Positions 1-9,379 of a DNA stretch of 64,000 bases are shown here, piece by piece. The position numbers were made by a program, and so were the translations under genes. The stretch spans positions 124,001-188,000 of the forward strand of contig NC_009675.1 of NCBI RefSeq assembly GCF_000017505.1, read 5' to 3'. Position 1 is the stretch's first letter, and each line of letters opens with the position of its first letter. Source of the stretch: Anaeromyxobacter sp. Fw109-5 (GTDB lineage: Bacteria; Myxococcota; Myxococcia; Myxococcales; Anaeromyxobacteraceae). The notes beneath the pieces were generated by a model. The model had not been told where the DNA came from and searched no databases. It was given only the letters and a program-made list of their open reading frames with translations.

Positions 1-1
1 G

Positions 2-52
2 GGGGCGGGCGGGCCGGCCGCCGCGGTGACCGAGGCGGTGGCGGTGCGGTAG
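2..52 (+). CDS. Possible 3' end of an upstream gene (partial)
   Basis: The frame starting at position 2 is open from the window edge to a TAG at 50-52 and would end in ...AVTEAVAVR. It reads toward glgC and could be the tail of a preceding gene. An open frame on the other strand (ATG at 69 reading off the left edge) competes with it. Seventeen codons are too few to decide, so no product is proposed. Confidence 0.25.
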   Translation, partial: GAGGPAAAVTEAVAVR

Positions 53-93
53 ACTCCGTCCCGAGGCATCCCTGACGGGGCGACCGCGTGCGC

Positions 94-133
94 GATCTCG
101 CTCGCGCGGCTGGCCTCGCGGTAGAGCGAGATC
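94..133. repeat. Inverted repeat upstream of glgC
   Basis: GATCTCGCTC (94-103) and GAGCGAGATC (124-133) are perfect 10-bp arms around a 20-nt loop. The repeat lies just upstream of the proposed glgC promoter. It could be a terminator for the upstream gene or a protein-binding site. There is no T-run. Confidence 0.4.
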
Positions 134-157
134 TCCGCGCGCGGCGCGGCCGCTTCC

Positions 158-186
158 TTGCCCCGCCTCGCGCGGGTGCGTAGCCT
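158..186 (+). promoter_or_regulatory. Candidate glgC promoter
   Basis: TTGCCC (158-163) and TAGCCT (181-186) are separated by 17 nt, giving a sigma-70-like promoter about 33 nt upstream of the glgC start. A GGAG Shine-Dalgarno element lies at about 208-211. Confidence 0.35.
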
Positions 187-219
187 CGAAGGCGTACCGT
201 ATCCACGCGGAGTGACCCG

Positions 220-1455
220 ATGGCGAAGCTTCTCGCGATGATCCTCGCCGGCGGAGAGGGCCGAAGGCTCGACCCGCTCACGCGGGAGCGCGCCAAACCC
301 GCCGTGCCCTTCGGCGGCCGCTACCGCATCGTCGACTTCGTCCTGTCGAACTTCGCGAACTCGGGCGTCCTCAAGATGAAGGTGCTCGTGCAGTACAAGT
401 CCGAGTCCCTGAACGCCCACATCCAGCGCGGCTGGCGCCTCACCGCCCTGCTCGACCAGTACGTGGAGATCGTGCCCGCGCAGATGCGCGTGGGGCCGAA
501 GTGGTTCGAGGGCTCGGCGGACGCCATCTACCAGAACCTCAACATCATCACCGACGAGGAGCCCGAGTTCACGTTCATCTTCGGCGCCGACCACGTCTAC
601 CGCATGGACGTCCGCCAGATGCTCCAGTTCCACCAGGACAAGGGCGCGGACCTGACCGTCGCGGCCATCCCGGTCCCGGTCGAGGAGGCGTCGGAGTTCG
701 GCATCATCGAGGTGGACGGCGACGGCCGCATGATCGGCTTCGTCGAGAAGCCGAAGGCCGGGGTGAAGACTATGCCCGGCGACCCCACCCGCGCCCTCGC
801 CTCGATGGGCAACTACCTCTTCACCACGGACGCCCTCGTCCAGGAGATCGTGCGCGACGCCGGCGACACCAAGAGCGCGCACGACTTCGGCAAGTCGATC
901 GTCGCCGCGATGTACGAGCGCAAGCGCGTCTTCGTCTACGACTTCGCGAAGAACGTGGTGCCCGGCCAGGGGGACAAGGAGCGGGGCTACTGGCGCGACG
1001 TGGGGAGCCTCGACGCGTACTACCAGGCCAACATGGACCTCGTGGACGTGGACCCGTCGTTCTCGCTGTACAACGACCGCTGGCCCATCTTCACCGCCCA
1101 GCACAACTTCCCCCCGGTGAAGTTCGTCTTCAACAACCAGACGGAGGGCCGGGTCGGCTACGCCACCGACTCGCTCGTGTCGGAGGGGTGCATCATCTCG
1201 GGCGGCCACGCCCACCACTGCATCCTCTCGCCCAAGGTGCGGATCAACAGCTACTCGCTGGTGGAGGACTCGATCCTCTTCGAGAACGTGAACATCGGCC
1301 GGCACTGCAAGATCCGCCGCGCCATCGTCGACAAGCACGTCGAGATCCCGGCCAACACGACCATCGGCTACGACCTCGAGCACGACCGCAAGCGCTTCCA
1401 CGTCACCGAGAGCGGGATCGTGGTGATCCCGAAGGCGATGCGGGTCGAGCCGTGA
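220..1455 (+). CDS. glgC: Glucose-1-phosphate adenylyltransferase
   Basis: Makes ADP-glucose from glucose-1-phosphate and ATP, the committed step of bacterial glycogen synthesis (cytoplasm). The 411-residue length is normal. The N-terminal pyrophosphorylase signature ([19 protein letters not shown] at about residues 10-28) and the substrate motif [11 protein letters not shown] are intact. The C-terminal third shows the left-handed beta-helix hexapeptide pattern of the family, with repeated I/V-G/N spacing around residues 320-390. ATG start with GGAG 8 nt upstream. It is transcribed alone and faces a response regulator across a GC-rich hairpin. The partner synthase GlgA is also in this window, about 43 kb away, so the pathway genes are dispersed. 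Confidence 0.96.
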   Translation: MAKLLAMILAGGEGRRLDPLTRERAKPAVPFGGRYRIVDFVLSNFANSGVLKMKVLVQYKSESLNAHIQRGWRLTALLDQYVEIVPAQMRVGPKWFEGSADAIYQNLNIITDEEPEFTFIFGADHVYRMDVRQMLQFHQDKGADLTVAAIPVPVEEASEFGIIEVDGDGRMIGFVEKPKAGVKTMPGDPTRALASMGNYLFTTDALVQEIVRDAGDTKSAHDFGKSIVAAMYERKRVFVYDFAKNVVPGQGDKERGYWRDVGSLDAYYQANMDLVDVDPSFSLYNDRWPIFTAQHNFPPVKFVFNNQTEGRVGYATDSLVSEGCIISGGHAHHCILSPKVRINSYSLVEDSILFENVNIGRHCKIRRAIVDKHVEIPANTTIGYDLEHDRKRFHVTESGIVVIPKAMRVEP

Positions 1456-1474
1456 CGCGCGGGGCCGGGCGTCC

Positions 1475-1493
1475 CCGGGGGCGCGGCCCCCGG
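1475..1493. terminator. GC-rich hairpin between convergent genes
   Basis: CCGGGGGC (1475-1482), loop GCG, GCCCCCGG (1486-1493): a perfect 8-bp stem exactly between the glgC stop and the stop of the facing response regulator. It has no U-tract. A bidirectional terminator role is inferred from position. Confidence 0.5.
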
Positions 1494-1883
1494 CTACCCG
1501 TTCACCAGCCGCTCCGCCTTGTTGAAGGCGATCTGCAGGTCCACCGGCTTCTCCATCACGTCGGAGGCGCCCAGCTCGACGAGCAGGTCGCGCATGTGCT
1601 GGTCGCCGCCGAGCGCCGACACGACCAGCACCGGGATGCCGGCGGTGCGCGGGTCCGCCTTCAGCCGCAGCAGGACGTCGCGCCCATCGAGCGCCGGCAT
1701 GGCGACGTCGAGCACGATCACGTCCGGGAGCTGGGACAGCGCCGCGGCGAGCGTCTCGACGCCGTCGCGCGCGTGGGAGACGGCGTGGCCCCGCCCCGTC
1801 GCGTAGCTCGCGTAGAGCTTCGCGAGCGCGGCGTCGTCCTCGGCGAGGAGGATCCTGATCGGGGCCGGGGGGGTGAGCGCCAT
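1494..1883 (-). CDS. Single-domain response regulator (CheY-like)
   Basis: A stand-alone receiver domain of 129 residues with no output domain. It has the acidic pair in LLAEDDAA (about 16-17), phospho-acceptor Asp59 in VLDVAMP, a switch Ser at about 89 and Lys112 in EKPVD. It probably passes phosphate to, or binds, a partner encoded elsewhere; no kinase is adjacent. ATG start at 1883. An upstream TATGCT box at 1894-1899, 10 nt from the ATG, supports this start and a near-leaderless mRNA. Confidence 0.9.
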   Translation of the reverse strand: MALTPPAPIRILLAEDDAALAKLYASYATGRGHAVSHARDGVETLAAALSQLPDVIVLDVAMPALDGRDVLLRLKADPRTAGIPVLVVSALGGDQHMRDLLVELGASDVMEKPVDLQIAFNKAERLVNG

Positions 1884-1893
1884 CGCGCTCCGA

Positions 1894-1899
1894 AGCATA
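1894..1899 (-). promoter_or_regulatory. -10 box of the response regulator gene
   Basis: TATGCT on the minus strand, 10 nt before the ATG at 1883, in the 80-bp gap after the DUF5916 gene. No Shine-Dalgarno is visible between it and the ATG. Confidence 0.45.
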
Positions 1900-1963
1900 G
1901 CGCTGCAGCAGGCGGGCGCAACCCACCGGGGCGTACGGCGGCTCCCTCGGCGTACGGCCGGGC

Positions 1964-4570
1964 TCAGCGAGCCCAGTAGTAGGTCCACTTCACGAGGAAG
2001 GTGTCCGTGGCCGGCCCGGCGCCGAGCGCGACGGGACGCAGCGTGCTGGCCAGCGGGGCCGAGCCGTCCCACTCGAGCTCGCGCTGCGCCCTCGTGTAGA
2101 CGAGGTACAGCGTCGAGCCCAGCCGGTATTCCCAGCGCAGCACCGCGTTCAGGTTGAGCGCGCCCTCGCGGAAGTCGTTCTCGCTCGGGCCGGGCGCCTC
2201 CGCGGGGGAGAGGGAGGCCAGCGTGACCTTGCGATCCACGCCGCTCGCCTGGCGGAACGCGCGGTACTCGCCGAAGGAGGTGAAGAGCTGGACGTACCCC
2301 TGCAGCGTGAGGCGCGGCGTGAGGACCACCTGCTGCCGCAGCGTGACGGAGAGCGAGGGGGCCTCGAGCCCCGCGAAGCGGTACACGCCCGGCGCCGGCT
2401 CGTCCACGTAGCGCGCGCCCCACCGCGAGACCTCGTAGCGCACGTCGAACCGGCTCTCGACCCGCGCGTGGGGCCGGACCACGACGACCCCGCTCGTGCC
2501 CCAGTAGCGCTGGCCCTGCACCGGCCCGAGCGCCTCCGAGCGGCCCATCCCGGCGCCTCCCTCGAGGAAGACGGCCTTGGAGGGGTCGAGGGAGAGCCAG
2601 CACTCCCCGAAGGTCGAGCGCGGCCGCTCGAGCGCGACGCCGGACTCCTCGATCTCGCGGACGTCCCAGGCCCGCAGCTCCACGACGCCCGTGCAGCCCA
2701 CCCACTGGTAGCTGCGGAGCTGCGCCTCCGCGGAGAGCCAGAGCTGCTTCATGCGGGCGAGGCCGCGGCCGTCGGTGGTGCGCTGCCCCTGGACGCCGGA
2801 GACGACCGAGTAGGTGTGGAAGGGGCCGCCGCCGCTCGGGCGGACGTAGCGCACCAGCGCGCGGCCGAGCTGCTCGTTCTGCGTCCGCTGGTAGCCGAGC
2901 GCGTTGAGGTCGAGCGTGGGGGACTCGTACTCCCAGTGCAGCTCGAAGCGCCAGGGCTCACCGCCGGCCCGGCCGACCGCCGCGTGCGCCCCGTAGCCGA
3001 GCTCGCCCTCGTCGAGGACGGTCCCGTCGGCGAGCGTGCGCCTGGGCGAGGACACGGGCGCGCCGGGGGCCGCGCGCGCCGGGGCGCCGCCGAGCGACTG
3101 CGAGCCGGTGACCTGCCCGAGCAGGAACCACTCCCCATCGCGCGAGCGCAGGCTCCAGTCGAGCGCGGCGGCGCTCCCGGAGAGCGCGTCGCAGCGGGCC
3201 GGGCGGCGCTCGCGCGGGTCCTCCGCCTCGTCGTCCTTCTCGGCGTCCGAGATCGAGCAGCCCGGGCCGAGGGGCAGCGTGGAGGTCACGGTCGCGCCGA
3301 GCGTGCGCCCCGGGGCCGGCTGCCAGCGCGCGACGCCGGCGAGGAAGTTCCGCGGGGCCGGGGCGAGCTCGGGGAGCGACGAGCGCGGCCCGAAGTGGAA
3401 GGGCTGCGCCGCGTCCAGGCGGAAGGAGCGATCGGGGCTCGCCTCGGGCAGCCCGGAGCCGGCGCCGGTGACGAGCGCGTCGAGGATCCCCACCTGCAGC
3501 GTGCCGGTCGGCTTGCCGACGAGCTTGACGGCGCCGAGGATGGGCGCGTCGAGCCCGATGCGGCGCGAGTAGAAGAGCTGCTGCGGAGAGCGTCGCCCCG
3601 GGAGGGCGACCGGCTGGAACAGATCCATCCCCTGCGTGAAGAAGGGCCGCTTCTCCGGGAAGAAGATCTCGAAGGAGGAGAGGTTCTGGATGATCTCGTC
3701 CGCCTCGACCTGCCCGAAGTCGGGGTTGACCGTGCCCTGCAGCGACAGCGCGCGGCCGAGCGAGGCGCGCACGTCCACGCCGACGTCGCCGACCGGGTCG
3801 GCGTCGCGCGGGCTCGGAACGTCCGAGACGCGCGGCCGGAACGCGAGCCGCGCCGCGGTGTACGGCGCCACCTCGAGGTCCTGCACCGGGGCGAGCCCCT
3901 GGAGCCCGGTCAGGCTGCCCATGCGCGCGAGCTGGCCGCGGGCGCCGCGCGGCAGGTGCACGGAGAGGAGCTCCTCGTGACGCCGGGCCACGACGCGCTT
4001 CACCGCGAAGCCCCAGGTCTGCACCGGCGCGTTCGAGAAGCGCAGGGCGGCGAGCGGGATGCGCAGCTCGGCCCCCCAGCCGTCGGCGAGCGCCGCCGTC
4101 GCCCCCTCCCACACCGCGTCCCAGTCGCTCGTGGAGGTGTCGTCCTCGAAGAGGAGCGCGTCCGACTGCACCCCGGCGGCGTTGATCTCGAAGGCGTACG
4201 CGGCGCGGTGATCGTGCATCGAGTCCACGATCACCGTCACCGCGTCGGAGTACGGCGCGCGGTCGCGCCGGCCGAGCGGCCTGCGCACCTCGCCCGGGCT
4301 GCGGTCGCGCGCCGCGATCCCCACGTACAGGGCGCGATCGTCGAACAGCACGCGCACCTCGGTGCGCTCCGAGGGCGCGGCGCCCTCGGAGGGGAAGATC
4401 TGGACGAAGCCGTCGTAGGCGGGGGCGAGCGCCCAGCCCGGCTCCTCGAGCCGCCCGTCGAGGACGATCTCGCCCTGGCGCCGGGCGGCGGTGAGGGGAT
4501 CGCCCGGGGCGGCGGCGAGGGCGGGCGGGGCGAGCGCGGCGGCGAGGAGCGCGAGCGAGCGTCGGATCAT
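1964..4570 (-). CDS. DUF5916-type envelope protein with N-terminal CBM9-like domain
   Basis: An 868-residue secreted protein. Residues 1-20 form a signal peptide (MIRRSLALLAAALAPPALAA). Residues about 30-230 resemble the carbohydrate-binding family 9-like fold (IVLDGRLEEPGW, VRVLFDDRALYVGIAARD, YAFEINAAGVQSDAL). The remainder has the alternating aromatic/charged pattern of an outer-membrane beta-barrel, including the DUF5916 hallmark FEIFFPEKRPFFTQG, and ends in YYWAR. The exact function is unknown; family members are predicted outer-membrane proteins, often beside hydrolases. It is divergent from the M16 pair. The ATG start gives a complete signal peptide. Confidence 0.85.
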   Translation of the reverse strand: MIRRSLALLAAALAPPALAAAPGDPLTAARRQGEIVLDGRLEEPGWALAPAYDGFVQIFPSEGAAPSERTEVRVLFDDRALYVGIAARDRSPGEVRRPLGRRDRAPYSDAVTVIVDSMHDHRAAYAFEINAAGVQSDALLFEDDTSTSDWDAVWEGATAALADGWGAELRIPLAALRFSNAPVQTWGFAVKRVVARRHEELLSVHLPRGARGQLARMGSLTGLQGLAPVQDLEVAPYTAARLAFRPRVSDVPSPRDADPVGDVGVDVRASLGRALSLQGTVNPDFGQVEADEIIQNLSSFEIFFPEKRPFFTQGMDLFQPVALPGRRSPQQLFYSRRIGLDAPILGAVKLVGKPTGTLQVGILDALVTGAGSGLPEASPDRSFRLDAAQPFHFGPRSSLPELAPAPRNFLAGVARWQPAPGRTLGATVTSTLPLGPGCSISDAEKDDEAEDPRERRPARCDALSGSAAALDWSLRSRDGEWFLLGQVTGSQSLGGAPARAAPGAPVSSPRRTLADGTVLDEGELGYGAHAAVGRAGGEPWRFELHWEYESPTLDLNALGYQRTQNEQLGRALVRYVRPSGGGPFHTYSVVSGVQGQRTTDGRGLARMKQLWLSAEAQLRSYQWVGCTGVVELRAWDVREIEESGVALERPRSTFGECWLSLDPSKAVFLEGGAGMGRSEALGPVQGQRYWGTSGVVVVRPHARVESRFDVRYEVSRWGARYVDEPAPGVYRFAGLEAPSLSVTLRQQVVLTPRLTLQGYVQLFTSFGEYRAFRQASGVDRKVTLASLSPAEAPGPSENDFREGALNLNAVLRWEYRLGSTLYLVYTRAQRELEWDGSAPLASTLRPVALGAGPATDTFLVKWTYYWAR

Positions 4571-4659
4571 GGCGGCGTCGGGGGCGTCCGTGGGCCGGTA
4601 CGCGGCGGGCGGGAAGATATTTCGGGCGGGCCCGGTACGGAGGGCGCTCGCCGCGGAAC

Positions 4660-4688
4660 GTGACGCGGCAGGGGGCCCGCCTTATAAC
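4660..4688 (+). promoter_or_regulatory. Promoter of the M16 peptidase pair
   Basis: GTGACG (4660-4665), 17-nt spacer, TATAAC (4683-4688), a good sigma-70-like promoter. A perfect inverted repeat GGCCCGC (4674-4680) / GCGGGCC (4689-4695) brackets the -10 box and could be an operator. The predicted transcript start (about 4695) is only about 4 nt before the ATG. Confidence 0.55.
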
Positions 4689-4698
4689 GCGGGCCGCC

Positions 4699-6192
4699 AT
4701 GACGCCGAGAACCCTCGCGACCCTCCTCGCCGTCGCGCTCGTCCCCGCCCTCCCCCGCGCGCAGGCTCCCGCGGCGGCGCCGGCGGCGGCCGACGCTCCC
4801 GAGCTCCCCTACCAGCTGTTCCGTCTGGAGAACGGCCTCACCGTGATCCTGCACGAGGACCACACGACCCCCATCGTCGGCGTTCACGTACAGTACGACG
4901 TGGGCTCCAAGAACGAGAAGGAGGGGCGCACCGGCTTCGCGCACCTGTTCGAGCACCTGATGTTCCAGGGGACGGAGCACCTGCCGAAGGGCGAGGCGGA
5001 CAGGCTCGTGGACGCGGCGGGCGGGAGCGCCAACGGCTCCACCTCCCAGGACACCACCCAGTACTGGGAGCAGGTGCCGACGAGCGCCCTCGAGCAGATG
5101 CTCTTCGTCGAGGCCGACCGGATGGGGTTCCTCCTGCCGACGCTCACGCAGGACAAGCTCGACAACCAGCGCGACGTGGTGCGCAACGAGCGGCGCGAGA
5201 ACTACGAGATGCAGCCGTACGGGCTGTCCTACGAGAAGATCCTGCACGCCCTGTGGAACCCGGAGTTCCCCTACCACTGGATGCCGATCGGCTCGCACGA
5301 GGATCTCGAGGCGGCGACGCTGGAGGACGTGAAGGAGTTCTTCCAGCGCTGGTACGGGCCGGAGAACGCGGTGCTGGCCATCGCGGGAGACATCGATCCC
5401 GCGCGCACGCGCGCGCTCGTGGAGAAGTGGTTCGGGGGCATCCCCGGCAGGGCGAAGCCCGCGGCGGCCGCGCCCGCTCCCGCGCCGCTCGCGTCGGAGA
5501 AGCGCGTGACCATGGAGGACCGGGTGCAGCTCCCGCGCCTCTACATGGCCTGGCAGAGCCCCAAGCTCTTCGCGGAGGGCGACGCCGCGCTGGGCGTCGC
5601 GGGCCAGGTGCTCTCCGACGGGAAGAGCGCGCGGCTCGTGAAGCGGCTCGTGATGGACGAGCGCATCGCCCAGAGCGTCTCCGCGGGCCAGTCCTCGCAG
5701 GCGCTCGCGGGCATGTTCCTCGTGGTCGCGACGCCCAAGCCGGGCGTCTCGCTGGCGCGGCTCGAGAAGGAGATCGACGAGGAGATCGCGCGCCTCGCCG
5801 CCGAGCCGCCGACGGCCGAGGAGGTGCAGCGGGCCAAGAACGGCATCGAGGCCGGCGCGATCTTCTCGCTGGAGCCGGTGGGTGGCTTCGGCGGCCGGGC
5901 CGCCACCCTGGCCGACTACTACCTGCGCGCGGGCGATCCCGGCTACCTCGCCACGGACCTCGCCCGCTTCAGGAGGCTCACCCCCGAGGAGGTCTCCGCC
6001 GCGACCCGCCGCTACCTCCGCAAGGACGCGCGCGTCGTCCTCACCGTGACCCCCTCCGCGGGCGCGCCCCCGGTCCCCGCGCCGCAGCGGCCGCCGTCGC
6101 CCGCCGCGCCGCGCCCCGGCGCCCCCGCACCGCCGACCGCGCCGCCCGCCGCCGCCGCGCCGCCCTCCAACGCCAACGGAGCCGTCCGATGA
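4699..6192 (+). CDS. M16 family zinc metallopeptidase, catalytic subunit
   Basis: A pitrilysin/processing-peptidase family protein of 497 residues. It has a signal peptide (residues 1 to about 22), then the inverted zinc motif HLFEH at residues 82-86 followed by the glutamate-rich helix expected to carry the third ligand. Two M16 half-domains follow, and a Pro/Ala-rich tail of about 50 residues suggests a flexible C-terminus. It is likely periplasmic or outer-membrane associated. The start is set at ATG 4699 because it begins the signal peptide and an in-frame GTG at 4660 falls inside the promoter. The stop overlaps the next ATG (ATGA), so the two proteins probably work as a pair. Confidence 0.93.
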   Translation: MTPRTLATLLAVALVPALPRAQAPAAAPAAADAPELPYQLFRLENGLTVILHEDHTTPIVGVHVQYDVGSKNEKEGRTGFAHLFEHLMFQGTEHLPKGEADRLVDAAGGSANGSTSQDTTQYWEQVPTSALEQMLFVEADRMGFLLPTLTQDKLDNQRDVVRNERRENYEMQPYGLSYEKILHALWNPEFPYHWMPIGSHEDLEAATLEDVKEFFQRWYGPENAVLAIAGDIDPARTRALVEKWFGGIPGRAKPAAAAPAPAPLASEKRVTMEDRVQLPRLYMAWQSPKLFAEGDAALGVAGQVLSDGKSARLVKRLVMDERIAQSVSAGQSSQALAGMFLVVATPKPGVSLARLEKEIDEEIARLAAEPPTAEEVQRAKNGIEAGAIFSLEPVGGFGGRAATLADYYLRAGDPGYLATDLARFRRLTPEEVSAATRRYLRKDARVVLTVTPSAGAPPVPAPQRPPSPAAPRPGAPAPPTAPPAAAAPPSNANGAVR

Positions 6193-7703
6193 TCCGCCGC
6201 CACGCCCTCGCCGTCCTCGTCGCCGCGGCGCTCGCCTGCGCGGGTCCGCGCGCGAAGGCACCGCAGGCCCCGCCCGCCGCGCCGGCCGCCGCGGCGGTCG
6301 TGCCGGCGGGACCGGATCGCGCGAAGCTCCCGGAGCGCGGCCCGGCCCCGGAGCTGGAGCTGCCGGCCCAGCGGCACTTCGCGCTCGCGAACGGCCTCAA
6401 GGTGCGCCTCGTCGAGTACCGCCGCCTCCCGGTGGTGGCGGTGAACCTCGTGGTGGAGGCGGGCGCGGGGCGGGATCCGGCCAAGCTGCCCGGCCTCGCG
6501 AGCTTCACCGCGGCGATGCTCACCGAGGGGACGAAGACCCGCTCCGCGATCCAGCTCTCCGACGAGACCAACTTCCTCGGCGCCTCGCTGCGCGCCTCGG
6601 CGGGCCCGGACGCCGCCGCGGTGACGGGCGGGACGCTCGCGAAGCACCTCCCGAAGTTCCTCGAGCTCTTCGCGGACGTGACGATGAACCCGGCCTTCCC
6701 GAAGGCCGACTTCGCCCGCGTGCAGGACCAGCGGCTCGTCATGCTCCTGCAGCAGCGCGATCAGCCTCAGCCCATCGCCTCCAAGGCCTTCGTGCCCGTC
6801 TTCTGGGGGAAGATGCCCTACGGCCACTACCTCCTCGGCGACGAGGCGGCGGTGAAGGCGACCCGCCCGCGAGACCTCGCGGCGTTCCACGCCCGGCACT
6901 ACCGGCCCGAGAACGCGGAGCTGATCGTGGTGGGCGACGTCGCCGAGGCCGAGCTGCGCCCGCTGCTGGAGGCGACGCTCGGCAAGTGGAGGCGCGGCTC
7001 GGCGCCGGGGCCGCTCGCGCCCAGGCCGCCCGCCGCGCCGCACCGGGCGCTCCTCATCGAGAAGCCCGCGGCGCCGCAGTCGTACGTGCTCGTCGGCATG
7101 CCCGGCGTCGAGCGCTCCTCGCCCGACTACGTCGCCGCCTCCGTCGCCTTCCAGGTGCTCGGCGGCGGCTCCTCGTCGCGCCTCTTCCGCAACCTGCGCG
7201 AGGAGAAGGGCTACACGTACGGGGTGTACGCGATGGGCGAGGCGCGCAAGCTCGCCGGCGCGAGCCTGGTCGCGGGCAGCGTGAAGGCGGACGTCACCGG
7301 CGCCGCGCTGAAGGAGATCGTGCGCGAGCTCGCGCGGCTGCGCGAGGAGCCCGTCCCCGCGCAGGAGCTGTCGGACGCCAAGGACGCGCTCGTGCTCGGC
7401 CTGCCCGCCGACTTCGCGACCGCGGGCGGCATCGCCGGCCGGGTCGCGGAGCTCGCGCTGCACGGCCTGCCCGACGACTACTGGAACGGCTACGCCGACG
7501 CGGTGCGGGAGGTGGACGCGGAGGCGGTCCAGCGCGCCGCGCGGCGCTACCTCGATCCCGCCAAGATGACGGTGGTGATGGTCGCGGATCCGGCCGTCGT
7601 GCGGCCGCAGCTCGCGGACGTCCCCTTGGGGCCGATCGAGGAGCGACCCGCGCCGGCCCGCGCCCCGGCGCCATCCCCCGGGCGCGCGGTGGGCCAGCGC
7701 TAG
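6189..7703 (+). CDS. M16 family peptidase-like lipoprotein, non-catalytic subunit
   Basis: A second M16 protein of 504 residues. It has a lipoprotein signal (cleavage before the Cys in AALAC at about residue 18) and an Ala/Pro linker. At the position of HxxEH it has GLASFTAAML, so the zinc ligands are missing. The substrate-binding Arg/Tyr segment NLREEKGYTYGVYA in the C-terminal half is kept. This division of labour (one subunit with zinc, one with the R/Y motif) is known for heterodimeric M16B peptidases. Translation is coupled to the catalytic partner by a 4-nt overlap. Confidence 0.92.
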   Translation: MIRRHALAVLVAAALACAGPRAKAPQAPPAAPAAAAVVPAGPDRAKLPERGPAPELELPAQRHFALANGLKVRLVEYRRLPVVAVNLVVEAGAGRDPAKLPGLASFTAAMLTEGTKTRSAIQLSDETNFLGASLRASAGPDAAAVTGGTLAKHLPKFLELFADVTMNPAFPKADFARVQDQRLVMLLQQRDQPQPIASKAFVPVFWGKMPYGHYLLGDEAAVKATRPRDLAAFHARHYRPENAELIVVGDVAEAELRPLLEATLGKWRRGSAPGPLAPRPPAAPHRALLIEKPAAPQSYVLVGMPGVERSSPDYVAASVAFQVLGGGSSSRLFRNLREEKGYTYGVYAMGEARKLAGASLVAGSVKADVTGAALKEIVRELARLREEPVPAQELSDAKDALVLGLPADFATAGGIAGRVAELALHGLPDDYWNGYADAVREVDAEAVQRAARRYLDPAKMTVVMVADPAVVRPQLADVPLGPIEERPAPARAPAPSPGRAVGQR

Positions 7704-7782
7704 CCTGGCCGGGTGCGACATCGGGACACGATGACCTCGCGGTGATCTCCGTGTTGGATCGGAGGCTCACCCGAGGTCGCTC

Positions 7783-9168
7783 ATGCCGGCTCCTGCCGGG
7801 AAGACGGGCCGTTGGTTCGGACTGCCAAAGCGCGTCGCGCTCGGGTTCGCCGTGGCGATCGGTAGCCTGATCGCCTCCGGGATCCTCACCGGCGTCACGC
7901 TGGGGAAGCGGACCGACGCCAGCGTCGCGGCGGAGCTGGCGGCCGACACCCAGCTCGCGCTCGAGGAGCTCGAGTCGGCCATGCTCGTCGCGGACACGGC
8001 GCTCGACGCGTACCTCGCCGGGGGGGAGGCCCGCCACCGGGCGCGCTTGCAGCGGGCGCGCGACAAGATCCCCGGCGAGCTGGATCACCTCACCCGGGCC
8101 ATCGCGGCGGAGCGCATCGACGAGGACGGCGAGCTCCTGGGGCGGCTGCGCCCGGCGGTGAAGCGGATGGTCGACGCGCTGGATCGCGCGGCCGCCCTCG
8201 CCGACGCCGGCGGCCGCGAGGAAGCGCGCCTCCACCGCCTCGCCGAGGGGGTACCTCCGTTCGACCGGGCGCACGCGGCGCTCGAGGCGGTCGAGGAGCG
8301 CGAGAAGAGCGAGGTCGCTCGTGCCGCAGCCTGGGCGCACCGTGCGCGCATCATCTCGAACGGGGTGTTCCTCGGGCTCGACACGATCCTGCTGCTGTTC
8401 GTGCTCGGGGCCGCGCGCGTCGTGCGGCAGGAGATCCGCGCCCGCGAGGAGCACGAGGCGGAGCTCGCCCGGACGCAGGCGGTGCAGCAGCGCCTCGTCG
8501 CCGTGGTCAGCCACGACCTGCGGAACCCGCTCTCCGGCATCCTGACCGCCTCGTGGGCGCTCGCCCGCGTGAGCCTCCCCGACGACGCGCTGCGGGCCGT
8601 GCGCAGGATCACCGCGGCGGGCCGGCGCATGGAGCGGCTGATCCGCGACCTCCTCGACTGGAGCCGCGCGAAGGCCGGGGCGGAGATCCCGGTGACCTTG
8701 CTCGAGGCCGACCTGTGGGACGTCTGCACCCGCGTCGCCGAAGATCTCTGCGATCCCCGCTGCCAGCGGCTGGAGCTCGCCCGCCACGGCGACACCCGCG
8801 CGGAGTTCGACCCGGAGCGGATGGAGCAGGTGGTCGCGAACCTCGTCTCGAACGCCCTCAAGTACGGGGACCCCGACCGGCCCGTGTACGTGGAGGCGGC
8901 GGGCGAGGAGGGAGCGGTCCGGATCGAGGTGCGCAACGAGGGACCGCCGCTCGATTCGGCGACCATCGCGGCCATCTTCGAGCCCTTCCACCGCGCGCCG
9001 CGCGACCACCCCGACTCGAGGACGAGCGTGGGGCTCGGGCTGTTCGTCGTGCGCACGCTCACCGAGGCCCAGGGCGCCGAGGTGAACGTCCACTCCTCGG
9101 TCGGGCAGGGGACCACGTTCGTCGTGAGGGTGCGACGAGCCGTCCGCGCCGAGGCGCGGGCGGGGTGA
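7783..9168 (+). CDS. Membrane sensor histidine kinase
   Basis: 461 residues. TM1 about 17-40, a periplasmic all-helical sensor of about 150 residues rich in Ala/Glu/Arg (four-helix-bundle style), TM2 about 190-213. Then come a HisKA domain with phospho-acceptor His244 in VVSHDLRNPL, an N box (NLVSNALKYG) and a G2 box (SVGLGLFVVRTL). No HAMP domain is obvious. The cognate regulator is not adjacent, so this is an orphan kinase. It is followed by a strong hairpin. Confidence 0.9.
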   Translation: MPAPAGKTGRWFGLPKRVALGFAVAIGSLIASGILTGVTLGKRTDASVAAELAADTQLALEELESAMLVADTALDAYLAGGEARHRARLQRARDKIPGELDHLTRAIAAERIDEDGELLGRLRPAVKRMVDALDRAAALADAGGREEARLHRLAEGVPPFDRAHAALEAVEEREKSEVARAAAWAHRARIISNGVFLGLDTILLLFVLGAARVVRQEIRAREEHEAELARTQAVQQRLVAVVSHDLRNPLSGILTASWALARVSLPDDALRAVRRITAAGRRMERLIRDLLDWSRAKAGAEIPVTLLEADLWDVCTRVAEDLCDPRCQRLELARHGDTRAEFDPERMEQVVANLVSNALKYGDPDRPVYVEAAGEEGAVRIEVRNEGPPLDSATIAAIFEPFHRAPRDHPDSRTSVGLGLFVVRTLTEAQGAEVNVHSSVGQGTTFVVRVRRAVRAEARAG

Positions 9169-9172
9169 CGCG

Positions 9173-9209
9173 GGGGTCGGCGCCGCAGCTGGCGCCGGCC
9201 CCCGACCCC
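9173..9209 (+). terminator. Hairpin after the histidine kinase
   Basis: GGGGTCGG (9173-9180) pairs with CCGACCCC (9202-9209), and inside it GGCGCC (9179-9184) pairs with GGCGCC (9191-9196). It begins 5 nt after the stop codon. There is no U-tract. A terminator role is inferred. The rest of the gap to 9379 shows no further feature beyond a TAGACT at 9336-9341, which is too far from the next ATG to be leaderless. Confidence 0.5.
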
Positions 9210-9379
9210 ACCTCGAGCGCGACCTTCAGCGAGCCCGCGAACGCCACGTCGGCCTCGCCGCGTCCCGCTCAGCGTCCGTCCAGGCAGCCGCCCGCCCAGT
9301 CGCCCGGAGGGCCCCCGCCTGTCGGACCGTCGCGCTAGACTGCGCGAGCTACGGGCTCCCTGCCCGCCCGCTCCCACCC

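Noticed and set aside
1-69. Minus-strand open frame beginning ATG at 69 and running off the left edge
   Set aside because: Only 23 codons are visible, with no ribosome-binding site or recognisable sequence. It conflicts with an equally short plus-strand tail.
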